From Raffaelea ambrosiae (taxonomy: Eukaryota; Ascomycota; Sordariomycetes; Ophiostomatales; Ophiostomataceae), in assembly GCA_002778195.1 (NCBI GenBank), contig PCDI01000001.1, forward strand, positions 2,868,857-2,932,856: a DNA stretch of 64,000 bases, in the 5' to 3' direction. Each line of letters starts with the position of its first letter. Within the stretch, counting starts at the first letter, position 1. Positions 36,801 through 49,258 of this stretch are shown here, piece after piece. The translations under genes were made by a program, and so were the position numbers. Below the pieces are notes generated by a model that saw only the letters and a program-made list of their open reading frames with translations, did not search any database and was not told the DNA's origin.

Positions 36801-39350
36801 ACCACAGAACCCACCAGCTCCAGCTGTCTCCGGTTAACCCACCCAGTCGGTCGGCCTTTTTTGCTGGCTGGCCCGCCCTCCATCTGGCCCTCTGCTCCAT
36901 CCCAGCCCGGTCCACTGAGGCCTGGTCCTCGGCGGCCTGGCCCCATGTGCAGCTCAATAATCTCATTATCCTGGCACAGACTCCCTCACACACTCGCACA
37001 CTCACACACACACAGGCACCAACGCACGCCAACAGACACACACCCGCCGCTCCCCTTTCCTGTTTTCTCTCATCCGTTTCTTGTTGTCTCGGTCTCCTTT
37101 CCCCATCCCCCCTCTTTTTTTCGGGTCTGTCAACCTTTTTTTCCATGTGGTCTGTCTGGTTAGTATCCCACGCACCTTGTCGCTTTTGCTGGTCCAGCCC
37201 GGCCAGCCTCCACGTCCCTGTCCCTGGTTTCTCCTTGTCTTGTCTTCTTCTCTCCCCTCCTTCGAGAAACCAGTCCACCCACGCTCAATCCACCTACCTG
37301 TCTTCTGGTCGTTCGCTCTCCACCCGACTCTCGATCCGCTCTCGCTCCTCCCGTCCCACCCCCCGATGACCACTGCTAGCTATTGCACTACCGTGTACGA
37401 TACATATTATACTCAACTAGCAAACGCTCTGTTTTTTCCATTTCTCCACTCGCCTTTTGTGCTCAAGCTCAAACTCATACCAGCTACTTAGTTAGCCCTC
37501 TTGAGCCGGGCTATCCAGCAGCAACTTGTTTTTCGTCCCCTTTGGTGATCTTTAAGAGTTCCATCATCGCTCTCTTTCTTGCTCGCCTTCTCTATTTCCT
37601 CTTTTCTTTCTTTCGCGCGGCCTTGCTGTTTGCTTCTGCCTTCCTCTTTCGGCCCTGGCACACGCCAAAACAGTGTTGCACACGAAGGATTTGTCCGCCT
37701 CGCCGTTTGCACCCTCTTGTGGTCTCCCTCCTAAGGTCTTGCAGCGCTCGCTTCGTCTCACCGGGGTTTTTCGTGTGGTTTCCCAGTGTCTGTAATTTTT
37801 CATGTGTTTCTTTTTTTCGGTTCATCACCTCGTTGTCATCTGCAAAAGGCCTTCATACTGCGCCTCGCACTGGTCGCCTATTTGTTCCTCAGACAACACG
37901 GCGAGTTTCTCACCTGGCGCATGCCGATAGCAGCCGGTCGGACACTCGATATTGTCGACTGATTTCCACTTGGCCAGCGACGAGAAATCAACCCGAGGGC
38001 GACAAAAACAGAAGCGCAGCCTACAGTGTATAGGCGAACGGGACGCAGGGTGAGTCTTGCCCCCCCCCCCCCCCTGTATTCGGCTCCTTTTATTCTCTCT
38101 GTTTTCTCTTTCTTCTCTGTTTGCTGGGCCCGCCGTCCTCGCCGTCCGGCTGGCTACAGGCCAAGTCTCGGACCTCGTCAAATTCCTTTCAGCTCATGTG
38201 TCGACAAACGACCAGCACTCGTATCTACGCCGTCACCCACAACCCACCGGCTCTGGGAGTACGAGTATGATCATCACCTGCTTTTCCGACCCCTGATTTC
38301 TAGACTCCGGCCAGGTGTGCGCTGTCTGTCAGAGGGCCACTGGTCAACCGGCACCCGCCGCCAGCTCACCGCGTCTTCAGACCTCGCGGAGATATCCTGA
38401 TCAGCACGCCTTCAGTTACTGAAATGAACCGGGGTGATGCAAGATAAGATTTGACGGCAGAGCGGTAAAAAGTAAATCAACCAAAAAAAAAGCCGTTCAT
38501 AAAGGCAAACGACCCGACTCGCCAATTCGACTGGCCGTGCAACCCAACTCGCCAGTGCTGTTGCAGTGTGAACGGGTAAACCTGCTGACACTCTCGTCTG
38601 GCTTTACCGGTCGAAACGCAATTCCGATAGCATTTCTCGAGAATCCCATCCTCGCCCAAAACGCCGAGCCACGTACCCCCCCTAGACCAGCAACAAGACA
38701 CGGCTCGGGGGTTACGTTGCAGGGGAATGGACCGCACTGAAAGACAGGCCACCACTGGCCAGGATGTAAGTTGCCAGCACCAATATGTGCTCGAGGAAGA
38801 GAAAAAAAGGCACAGGAAATAAAAAAGTGTGTGTGTGAGAAAGAGAGGCCCCAATCGGAGCAGGGGAGACGCCCAGCCCGCTGGTCCGGTTTACGAGTAT
38901 CACTGCTGTTCATCACCTACCTCACCCGCACCTGCCCTCTTTTCTTCCGCTGTTGGGTCCCTTCCTTTCTGTTCCCAAATGTTGCACTGCCGTCCTCACC
39001 CCTGCCCGATCTTCTCGCCGATTAAAATGCTGCACAATATCTCACGTGCTCGTACATCCAAGCGGATGATAAATCACTCCCACCACACCCAGAGAAGTCC
39101 TCGTTTTTGCCTTCGCCTTCGCCTGCGCCGAGACGCGGCATTATCCAGACTTACCTGCATTCATATTTTTAGCTACACCTGCAAAGACCTAACTAGTGAT
39201 TTCTCGACACCTCCTCACCCTCTTTTTACACTTCCTCTGTTGCATCACCTGTGGTTTGATTCGTCTGGTGCGGGCTGGCCGAGCCCAAAAGGAAATACCA
39301 TGAACAAAAAAGGAACCAGAAAGAAGAAGAAATGAAGAGCTTCAACTGAA

Positions 39351-42300
39351 ATGGCACACTTGCTGACACTGAAACAGCTAAGATACGAGTCCCGTACCGA
39401 GTATCGCTTCGAACCAGACAGCAGCGCCGCCAGGTCCATTTACCAGCCCGCCATGGGGCACCAAGGCGGCAACGTAGCCTATGCGTCTCCTACTAGGCAC
39501 CACACAGTCTTTGCGAGCAGCATGGGCGGTAATCACCACCAACACCAACATCACAGCAGCAATGCCTACAGCAGCCACCAACCTATGCCTAGAATAGCAC
39601 CACTGGGCATGACCAACGACGGCAGCAACAATACTCTGCCTTTTCCGTCACAAAGAGCTACAGAGAGGTCGGCCGAGAGCCCAGGTATTCCCCGGTTCCC
39701 CAACTTTATCTTGGATACGCCCCTGCCTGAAAGCTCGGCGTCTTCCAGCGCAGCACCCGGCAGCTGGAGTATCCATCAGGGGCGGCCACAGTCGTCCTTT
39801 CCCTCCCCGCCCCTAGTTTCGCCGATAGGTAGCGTGGCCGCCTTCCCTCGCCGAAACTCTAGCAACTCTGCTGCATTTTCGTCTGTACTTTCGCCTACAG
39901 TCAGCAATGGGAGTGCTAGCCGTGACGAGGGCTTTGCCCACCGCGGCCCGTATCCAGTCGAAGGCCCCGGCTACTCTGCTGGCTCTGCCGGCTCGACGGT
40001 CTCGCCGCAGCCTAGCTACAATAGCAATTCTTCGGCTGCTCTACCGGTCGGCATGCCACCACTAGACTCTGGTGGACAGCACTCAGAGGCATATGGGATT
40101 ACCTATTCTGATGGCGGATACGTGGGCCACTATGATGCAGTGCATGCTTCTGAGCAGAGCTCCAGGCGGTCTCGTCCAATCTCTGAAGCTCGGACGTACA
40201 CCGTGCAGCGCCACAATGAAGACTTCTATGCCCTATCTGCTACTGGAGGATGGACCGAATGCCTCTATGAGAACACTCCAGCAGGGCCGCCGGGTCCATC
40301 GACGGCAGTACGCACATCCAGGGCCTCTCTCGAGAACATCATCAATCCTGAGCTGCCCTCTTCTTCAACAGCAGTAGCGGTGGTCCCTCGTTCCCCACCC
40401 AATAAGAAAAAGAAGGGAAAGGCTGCCAAGGGACCGAAGAGAGAACATAATGAAAGCAGTGGTGGCAGCAACAGCGGATCTGAAAGAAAAGCCCGTGGCA
40501 TATTCACACCCGAGCAGCGCAAAGAAACGAGCAAAACGCGCGCTGTTGGAGCTTGCCTTAGATGTAAGAGCCAGCGCATTCGGGTAAGTTTGAATTCCCC
40601 ACCCCAAAGACGACAGAAATATAAAAACAATGGCGCAAAAAATGAAAAACGAAAAATGAAAAATGAAGATGAAAATGAAAATGAAAAACAAAGACACACA
40701 GCCGTATGATCACACAAACAAACCAGACTTCAAATCCTGCAACACAAGCGCAGCCAAACGCTAATTTTTGGCTGCAGTGCGTCCCATCACCGGATGGCCC
40801 ATTCGCTCCCTGCCTCACCTGCCAGCAGGTCCAGCGCCATTCTAAAAAAGTTCTTCATGACCTGGCCTGCTCACGGTGGCGTCTCGGCGAGATGGTCGTC
40901 TATCGCAAAGGCGGTCTGAATCTTACAGCGCGGTGGAAGAAAGACGAGTTCAAGGATATCAACGAGTGGTTTGACAACAAAGTTTTTGAGATCCAGGTAA
41001 AGCTATTTTACACTAGCGTGGAACACCGATACGACCTATGTGATGTCCCTGTGACTTTGCGAGTTCGCAGGTTTTACCCGCTGCCTGGCGATGTCCTTAC
41101 ACGCAAGTGGACAAAGTGCCTCACAGATGAGCACGGTAACACGGTCAAAGAAAATCGCTTCATCAACCTACCTGCTTTTGCATTGGCGAATCTTCAGGAG
41201 ACTATTGACTCCCTGCGCAACTATTTCTTCACCAATGCAGTTCACGCGCTGACACACGCCACACGCGAATGCATTCCCGTGGTTCGTCACCACTATGACG
41301 CTGCTGCAAAGCACTACTGGAGCCTCCCGGTAAGCTTGGGTTTCCATACTCTGGAGGTATATGGAGATCCATGCAATGTTTTAACGCAACCACCATAGGA
41401 TGGCGATATCGAGAAGACTTTTCTGGAGAAGTTTTTTATGCTCTGGTTTTGCATCCGTAAGCGTCCCTGGAAACTTCTGTTCTTCATTAACTGCTTCCCC
41501 TTTTCTATTTTCCACAAACATGAACGCGTTCGCACCCCGCAGCCAGCTACTAACAGTCCTTGTCTCCTCCTCTCCTTTGTATGGCAGGTTTCACCACTGG
41601 TTCTGCCTACATTAGCGGCTCCGAGAAACTTGGCTGCCGTCCTGTCAATGACCCTGACTATCCTCTGGGTGACCGGATTTCTATCCCTCGCATGGTCACA
41701 GCCCAATGCGACTATATCATGGTGAAGAAATTCCTTCAGCCCATTGGCCGGGAAGTGATGCTTCTATTTGAAAAGCTCTTCCATGTCGGAAACCCGGACC
41801 ATTGGTTCACACTTTACGTGTGTACCTTCATTTTCTTGCACGAGGCATCCTTCTCCAGCCAGGACCGGCGTCGGCATGCCGTTGACAATTGGGTTCTCGA
41901 TGTAAGTCACATTCCCCCACACTACGTCTCCCCCGACCAATCTTGCCTCACACACAAATTAACCTCACTGTCCGTCTAGGCGAGATACACGGTCTCAGAC
42001 TTTGTGACAGAACTCCAGTTTGGATCCTGCATTATCCTTCGGCACTGGCACTATTATCGGACCATGACACCCTTGGACGAGGGCTGGGAAATATTCTGCA
42101 AGATTATCCGCCCAACGCCACAGCCTAGACAAAAAATCGAGTCAGCAAAAGGAAAGGGGAAAAAGAAAGTCCACATTACTGATGAACAGCGCAAGCTCAT
42201 CATGGACTATTGGCCGCAGATGGTCGCGGCCGACGCATATTTTGAACAGCAAGAAAATCGCCACCAATATGAGGATCCACTTTTCTTTGTCTCTCAGATG

Positions 42301-42387
42301 TACGTCAAGCACTGGAAGGGGCGCAAGACATACAACATTGAGGACGAGCAGATTCGACGCCTCGGCCTGCAACCCACCGCAAGTTAA
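39351..42387 (+). CDS. Zn-cluster fungal transcription factor with extended zinc cluster
   Basis: Five exons: 39351-40583, 40778-41329, 41399-41456, 41588-41901, 41980-42387; 854 residues, consistent phases, donors GTAAGT, GTAAGC, GTAAGC, GTAAGT. An in-frame TGA at 39333 bounds the start. Residues 1-345 are Ser/Pro/Gly/His-rich and probably disordered; a basic cluster at 351-364 (KKKKGKAAKGPKR) is a likely nuclear signal. The cluster C402-x2-C405-x6-C412-x10-C423-x2-C426-x15-C442 follows the Zn2Cys6 plan except for a long final spacing. The first intron splits it between R411 and C412, a common position in this class. Residues 443-854 form a folded, Trp/Tyr-rich region with further Cys and no fungal_trans signature that I can recognise. 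It should be a nuclear DNA-binding regulator; targets are unknown and neighbours give no hint. The zinc cluster being internal (after 400 residues) rather than N-terminal is somewhat unusual. Confidence 0.85.
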
Positions 42388-43982
42388 TTTTTGATGACTT
42401 TATGACCGACCGGAAACAACATTGACGCTGAGCACGGATTAATAATTATTATCGTTATTATTTGCTTGCTATTTTGGTTCGCTTTTATGAGTCTCTCTCT
42501 GTGCTTTCCCTTATTTTCTCTCTGCTCCCGCCACCTGTCATTACTAATGTCTTTTTGATCATGCCCATTTTCACTCTACTTGTTCGGCTTAGAATTACTC
42601 CAACCTTTGCCTCTTCTGTTTGCTTGGGGCTTTCCTGTCATTTCCGCATACCTCTTCTAGTATCACTTTTTTGGGGGGGGGGGGGGGTTGTTTCCTTTTT
42701 TAAACCCTTATTTCATCTCCCACTTTTTTTGTCCCTTAAACCTCTTTTTTCAACTTATGTCGTCCTCCACTCTTTTACATCAAACTTCGGCTTCTGTGCT
42801 ACTGCCGAGAGCCGAAAGCTTGAAATCGCTTGCAATTGCCCGGAATGAGAATATGAACGAACTCACGTTGTTTCCTAGCAAGATCCATGAGCCTATCATT
42901 TATAACAAAGTCTATTGCAAAGGAGGAAACACTTTACACATTTAAGGGCAACCGAAATACACATGATTTAAATGAATACACATAATGTTTTGCTAAATTC
43001 ACTGCCACTTTCTCTACATTTAAAACAAATGAGATACAAATGAATACAAGCTCGAATGTGCTTGAGAAATGTGAGGTGAGTGGGCTCAAGCATCCCTCCC
43101 ACCTCACTAGGTCAAGTGGTTCTCTTCCCGTCCACCTCCCCATAGGCCCATATGAATAGAGGCTCATACAAAACTCTGTGAATATCCACCAGTTCTTATG
43201 GAGTTTGTTATTGAACTCTCTTCCCTTTGTGAGCATGGCACGACGGTGAAAGAATGACAATGCCCTGCTATAGTTATTTCTCATCTCACTCGACGGCCAA
43301 AAATTATGGAGTTTTCATCCAAGATGGCCTGCCCGTCGAGGACTTTTTACACATACCGATATAGGGACTTCCTTGCAAGCATATTCGTATATACGTTATC
43401 TCACATGGCCAAGGATAGATAAGACTGTAAGGGGTGTCCCAGATATATGAGCTTACGCCACCTAATTTTTCTGCTGTCTCGCTTTCGTTCCAAATCGACT
43501 GCACGAACGCTGGTGTTGGTATGCCTTGGGAATGAAAGGTATTCTTCCTCTGTTTTGTGTCGTTCCTCTAATATAGACGAAAAGAAGAGGAAGGGGAAGA
43601 AAAGCTAAAGATAGATAACAACAAGAAGAAGGAACAATTGTTTTTACGGGGGAAACCCAAGAAAGATCGAGTCCACTAGCGAGAAAAGGTCTAAAAGCAG
43701 CCAACAGAGATAACAAAACGCGTGCAAAGAAGATACATAGCATCCAGGAAAGAGCAGTCATTCAAGAAAAATATAACCAAGAGAAAAATAAATGCAGTGC
43801 AGCCCAGGAAATAATAGATAGAATGGATGCGCCGAGTCATAAAGGAAATAAGGGGGAAAGGATGGCAACAGCCAGCTTAGACCACGGGAACGCCATGGCA
43901 GCAATAGGTATAGGCCACATTCTCTGGAGAGTCATGATACCGACCCCCCGGGTCTGGCTCTAGGCTCTGGCTTTCAGGTCTT
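42388..43982. other. Convergent intergenic region
   Basis: Lies between the 3' ends of the zinc-cluster gene (+) and the 119-residue gene (-). T-rich, with a run of about 15 G at 42673-42687 inside T tracts. No gene seen. Confidence 0.5.
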
Positions 43983-44518
43983 CTAGATCTTCTTCTCGTT
44001 CAACTCCTGCTCTCCGCGCCGCTTCTCGGCCGGAACTGGAGCACGCATCTCGGCATCCTGGCTAGTCATGCGGCGGTCAAGAGCGCGGTCGAGCTTCGCA
44101 CCGAGGGCCAGCTTCTGGAAGACAGCAACCTTGTCCTCGTTCAGGGTGACGCGTTGCTGTTGGAGAGCCTTGTTTTCCATGCGGTCCAGGCCCTGCTCGA
44201 TGCTGTGAATCTCGGCGGTCGCGGAATCGGTGGTGCGGACAGTCGGGGTAAACGACGGGGCCGTGCTGTAGGTGCTATAGCGGACGGAGTTCCGGGCCTG
44301 TGGTACAAGAAAAAAAAAGTAAATGGTCAGCAATGCTTGATCAACAGAGGTTTGGCTTCCGCCTCTGGCCATTGGTCAATGGCCAATGACTGCATAGCAC
44401 AAGATGTATCGTCGTTGGTCACCGTCCAGGAGACGTCCAGGAGATGGGGGCGGTGGGGAGGAAATCCACGTACCGACGGAGCCAGGATCGGCCGAGCAGA
44501 GTCGAGCGACGTCGGCAT
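43983..44518 (-). CDS. Small conserved-looking helical protein, function unknown
   Basis: Two exons: 44518-44474 and 44297-43983, 119 residues, with a 176-base intron (donor GTACGT, acceptor ACAG, phase 0). I do not recognise a named family. Residues 1-35 are Ser/Thr/Pro-rich (ILAPS, then ARNSVRYSTYSTAPSFTP); residues about 40-119 are charged and helical-looking (EIHSIEQGLDRMENKALQQQR, broken here by the limit of display), likely a short coiled coil with an Arg/Glu/Lys-rich tail. No signal peptide or membrane segment. Support for it being real: clean splice sites, a frame that is open across both exons, and coding-like codon use. The wording of the N-terminus recalls small proteins seen in many filamentous ascomycetes, but that is memory, not a search. 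Confidence 0.75.
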
Positions 44519-44634
44519 CGTGTAGTGGCAGATGGATGGATGAGCTGATTGGAAGGCTTGTTCTGCTTTCGATCAATCTCAGATGGATGGGCGATTTGTG
44601 TCGTATGCCGTCGAATCGTCAACAAGGCCGGTAC

Positions 44635-44668
44635 CAATAATAAAAATAATAAAAATAATAAAAATAAG
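44635..44668. repeat. 9-bp AATAATAAA repeat
   Basis: Three to four tandem copies just upstream of the minus-strand small gene. Confidence 0.8.
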
Positions 44669-47006
44669 CAACAAAAAGCCCACGGCAGCTGACGACCACG
44701 TTTTCTTTGCCCTGTGGAGGAAGGGAGGTGTGGGTTATCGTTCGTTTGGGCGTTCAGGATTGGAGGGGCTGGGCTGGCTGGTGGATTTGGTGGTGGAGGG
44801 ACCGCGGAAATCACGGGGAAAACAGGAGAATCGTGCTGGCCGGACAGCTGTGGCACACACACAACAACAACACAACAACAACAACAACAACAGTAGCAGC
44901 AGCAGCAACAAAAACGGAGCAGGGAGCAGCAGGCAGGCAAGGTGGGCCAGGCGAAAAAGAAAAGAAAAAAAAAAAGGTATCCAGAGCAGATCAGCTCCTA
45001 TGGTGGCGAAATGGGGACGGTCAACACAAGGAGGATTGAGGTTCAACGGGTGGAAAGGTTAAAAAAAAAAAAAGAAAAAAAAGGGAAGGAAAGGAAGAGA
45101 AAAGGCCCCGGCGGCGCGCCGGGTAGAATGGAAAGGGGGCCACGCAGGGCAGGGAGACTGCCCACATGGCCTCCCTTTTTTCCGTCTTTTTTTCCACACA
45201 GGCGCGGGCGAGCCACAAGAGAGCCACACTTATGCGCGGGCGCTGGGGCGTTGTGTGGCTGGCCTCTGTGCTCGCGGCCTTACTCAGAGAAACTGGCATG
45301 ACGCGCCTACTGCTAAGTGTGTCGCAGCGGCCTGCGGTCGCGAGCTACCTGGCCAGCGCCAGACCGCCTGGTCGCTCCTTACTTACCATTAGTATTAACT
45401 AACTAACTACTAAATAGTACATCGTAGAGCCAGACCCCCTTCTGCAAGCCTCCACCGCCATAGACCACGCCATTTCTGCCAAATATTGATTCCCCTTCAG
45501 GTGCACATTCGCCAGGATTGCCACATTCCCATATTCCCATCTCCCCCATCCGGTTTGCCCGCTTCCCTGTTTCGTCTGGCTGCCACGGCTCTCCAGGTCG
45601 TTGTCCTGTCGATCAGAGCGCGCCGGGTCCTGCTAGCTGCATGGCTAGTGCCTGCTAGTGCGTGTATGCGTGCGCTACACCGAAACCGAGTCTAGGAAGC
45701 GAATCCCGCAACGGGACACCACCAGCCAAAAGAGAATAACTACAGGACCCTCCCGGTCTCCGTGCGCGTCTGCTCCTTTCTCGCAATTTGCTTCCACTCG
45801 TAGGACGGCACTTTAGGAGATCGGTGCCGGTTCAACAGCCCATACAGCGCCGCCAGCCCCCGGCGTGCTCAGCTGGCCTCGGGATACCGCCGTCTCTCGG
45901 TTCCGTTTCGGCCGTCTTCTCAGCTGTTGCCTGGGCAGATGTGACTGCTCGCACAACGTGACAACTATAGGGCGAGGGTGGGCGGATATGTCAGAACAAG
46001 TAGAAAATATAGTGATGGAACGAGCAAAGTAGCTGCTTACCAACCCCCAAGAGACAAAGACCCCGAGAAGCTTGACGATACAACCTCTCTTAGCTTGGTG
46101 AGCTGTCACCTGCGATGCCTGCGTGACCTACTGGGGCCATCACTTACCCCGGGCGGGGAGACTTGGGCGACGGCTGTTTCGGGGGGGCGTTCTGCGTCAA
46201 CCCAAGCTATCTTGCTTCTCAGTTAGACTGCCACGCCCTTTGATGCTCTCTTACTTCGGCTAACACACCTGCCCAAGACGCCACCCCTCCTCTATCTTGC
46301 AATTTTGGCCCTCGCCCCCCTAGTCTGGCAGCCGTTACAAGCCTGTTCGGGGAGGGGGCCAGCACGTACTCCCAATTCCTTCTTTCTTCTGCCACTCACA
46401 AGCGTGCCAGTAGACGGAGCGGTACTGACCTCTTGGTCTCTTGGTCCCTGGCCCGCGTTGGTCTGTAGGGCTGCTTGGCCTGCTGCTTCACAAGAAGCAG
46501 CCTAGGCCGTTGATTCCAGGCCGGTCTTTAGCAATGCGGACCCCCGGAGGATTTCTCTTTCTTCACTCGTACTGCTCAACTAGCTTCAGAAAGCTTGAGA
46601 TACATTTGAGCTCCATAACATATACAAATAACACATAGCAACTATGGTCGAGTCTTTCCCGAGGCTTTGTTTCCTGCTCTGTTGCTGCGATAGGAGAAGG
46701 CCCCGGCCACCACGCCCTGTCCATTGCGATATATTGACACCACGGCTTCATGCTACCGAAGGTCTAGATGCTGATGATTACCACGGTAGGTCGATGCTCA
46801 GCTGGGCTAGGGTCTAACTACTATGGAGATGAGAGGTGGCCTGGCGAAGCCGGGTTCCTTGATTTTGCTTACCCACCACCAGGCACCCAACCCTGTGAAG
46901 TATGCCTGTCGAGCTGCTCATACACCCCAGAAACGTGATGTCTTTTTTTAGCAATTTGTCTGCGGTAGTATTGCTGTCACTCGAGAGCTGGTGGGATCGA
47001 CAGCAT

Positions 47007-47029
47007 TCCGGTTCAATTCCTGAACCGGA
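47007..47029. other. Perfect inverted repeat, 9-bp stem, 5-nt loop
   Basis: Arms TCCGGTTCA and TGAACCGGA separated by ATTCC. It could be a palindromic protein-binding site or a small hairpin; it does not fit a tRNA T-arm because the rest of a tRNA is absent. Confidence 0.6.
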
Positions 47030-47721
47030 TGTTCGCTCCAGTACCAAGCTCACCGGGCAGCGCGGGTTGACCTGTCACTTTCTGCCAGCATAAGTGCATT
47101 TGCCGTAGTCGCTGCAAGACAAAAGCCCATGAAACACGGCGCATTAGAAGTGCTCAGCGCGCGAGGCGTCTTGCAAGGTCTGCGCGGGTACATCGCTTTC
47201 GTGGGAGTGCATCTATAAACCGCAAGTATCCGTACCACGTCACGTGATGAAAGCCCAGATAAGAGCGGACTAGTAAAGGAGTCTTTTCTATGGTGTCTGA
47301 TGGCTTCATTTGGACATGCGATCCTACTACTAGTTTCTGCTCGTATTATTTTCCCTCGCCCGCGAACCAGTCCATTTGTTTGTCTTCTAATGCTCGTCAC
47401 GCCCAGTTTCTCCTTCCTGCATAAGAGGAGGGGCCGCGGATGTTTTTTTCTTGGCGCAAGACACATTTTCTATGGTCGTGGCGAATGCAAACAAAGAGAC
47501 CATGCGATTATTTCCTTCGAAAATCCTTCGAGCTCCCGAAGATGGACAACGATGACGCCGGGCGTACACTAAGACGACGGACCGATCGACCGGCCTGTAT
47601 CCGGACCTCCTATGCTAAAAATTCATAAGCATGATTTATTATTTGCTTTTTTTTCTATTGGCTATTGCAACCTGTTTCTATCTGCCCCCCGTTGCCCAGC
47701 CCCTTCTCTGTGTGGCTCGGC

Positions 47722-48491
47722 TTAGTCTCTGGATTTCCCCTTTCCCTTGTGGTGGGGGTGCTTGCTATGCTTGCTGCTACTGCTACCGTCGTGCTCATGG
47801 TAGTGGTTCTGGTGGTGGCCATACTCGCCGTATCCGTTGTCGTATCCGCCTCCGTGGGAACTCGAGCCGTGGCCGTGGCTGCCGTGACGTCCGCTCGGGA
47901 TTGCCGTCGAAGACGAAGCTGAGCCTCCGGCGGCATCGCTCTTCCTCGAACGCTTCTTCTTCTTGCTGTGCGAGTCGTCTTCGGGCATGGGGCCGGCACT
48001 GGCTGTTGAGCATGTCAGAAGAAGGGAGCACGGGAAGACCGAGGTAAGGTACACAGGCGAACCAAACTACTGACACACTTGGCCAAGAAGAAGGGAGCAG
48101 ATACGACAAAAAAAAGCCCCCCAAAAAAAAGCCGGACAGGGTTCGACATACCACTGCGTGTACAGTTTTTGCAGCAGCCGTGATCGCACGTTTCGACCCA
48201 CTCAGATGCCCCCGTCTGAAAGTTCTTTTTCCACGACGGATTCGGAAACGTACACCACCCTTGAGTGTTGGGGCCCTGCTTGCATTCGCAACAGTCCCAG
48301 ACCCCGCCGACATCCTTGAAGTTGCAGTTTTTCAACGGACACCGTGTCTTGACCGGCTGCGATATGGCATACGTCGTCTTGGTGCAGATTGTGGCGTGCC
48401 CTGTGCTGGCATCGACCTTGGCTCGCGGGCAGTAATGCCACTTGACCGACTGGTGGCCACATGGGTGGTGGTGTGGGTGCCCGTAACACAT
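47722..48491 (-). CDS. Cys/His-rich small protein, family member 1 (core plus His/Ser/Lys tail)
   Basis: Two exons: 48491-48152 and 48002-47722, 206 residues; intron with GTATGT donor and CAACAG acceptor, phase 1. Unknown function. The N-terminal half has 14 Cys: C2-x8-C11-x-H13-x7-C21, then the core C51-x4-C56-x10-C67-C68-x-C70-x9-C80-x21-C102-x-H104-x-C106-C107-x2-C110, with W65, G73 and N75 at positions shared with its two neighbours. The second exon encodes a low-complexity tail (about 113-206) rich in Ser, His, Gly and Lys with a KKKKRSRK basic block that could act as a nuclear signal or nucleic-acid contact. No signal peptide, so a cytosolic or nuclear metal-binding protein is more likely than a secreted one (inference). 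It belongs with the minus-strand genes at 51502 and 53638. Confidence 0.8.
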
Positions 48492-48855
48492 GGCAGGAGA
48501 AGGACGATAAGGGGACAGTAGAATAAAAAAAGAGAGCAGAAAAGGGAGGGTGGAGGGAAAAAAAAAGAGGATGAGATAATGCAAGGACGTCAATTCGGTA
48601 CTTTCTCGCAAGAAAACCAGACAGTCGACGGTCTTGTGTTTTTCACACGAAAGGCGTGCTCTATCTTGACCGAGTTCTGCTTCTGCTGATTGCCTGGCAA
48701 ACAAAGGGAGCAAAAGGGAGCAAACGAACACACAAACACAATGCAAGCAAGCAAACGACTAGGGCGACTGAGGCGACGACGACAACGACGATGACGATGA
48801 CACCAGACCTTTAGCCATGGATCAGATACGACGAGCGCCCTCGTCCATCGCGTCC

Positions 48856-48862
48856 TTTTATA
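48856..48862 (-). promoter_or_regulatory. TATAAAA box candidate for Cys-rich gene 1
   Basis: Minus-strand GATATAAAAGG context about 365 bases upstream of the ATG at 48491. Position is far for a simple TATA-ATG distance but would fit a leader of 300 bases or a leader intron. Weak evidence, based on the motif only. Confidence 0.3.
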
Positions 48863-49218
48863 TCGACGAGATCGAGAACCACGAGATGTTCCTCTGTCCC
48901 TCTTCTTTGCCATTGTCGCCTACCTACGACATTTTTGTCTGATTAAACCCTTCTCATCCGAGTCCCTTTCACCCTCCGAGGACCCTTTCTCACCGACTCA
49001 AACCATCTTCGAAGAATTCATTGGATCGTCAAGGAGAAGGAGGGAGGGGCCCGATCCTTGTTCGCGGACGAGAAAGATGCCTGCATGAGCAGCTACAAGA
49101 TCTGTACGCACCTGTACGCAGCACCTGTGCGCATTTGTATGAATCTGTGCAACTGTCCCAGTGCCTTGGAATCGGGCAGATCGCCTATCTTGCAGCGGGT
49201 TGGCCAGGGGCGAAAGCA

Positions 49219-49258
49219 AAAGAAAAACAAAGAAAAACAAAGAAAAACAAAGAAAAGA
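49219..49258. repeat. 10-bp AAACAAAGAA repeat
   Basis: Four tandem copies of a purine-rich decamer. Confidence 0.8.

Larger units (their letters stand above)
31458..39350. other. ~8 kb intergenic region, no gene seen
   Basis: Contains the decayed right edge of the minisatellite, a 23-base N gap (33150-33172), a 6-bp GCAGGC/GCAGAC repeat block (about 33763-33890), long pyrimidine-rich stretches near 35900-37700, and a purine-rich block at about 36401-36500 that resembles the minisatellite unit. The last few hundred bases should hold the promoter and leader of the zinc-cluster gene. No frame shows a recognisable domain. Confidence 0.45.
44519..47721. other. Intergenic, no gene seen
   Basis: Begins with the promoter side of the 119-residue gene, including an AATAATAAA repeat (about 44635-44668) and CAA/CAG repeats near 44865-44915, then purine-rich tracts near 44955-45105. 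A perfect 9-bp inverted repeat lies at 47007-47029. No reading frame has recognisable features. Confidence 0.45.
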
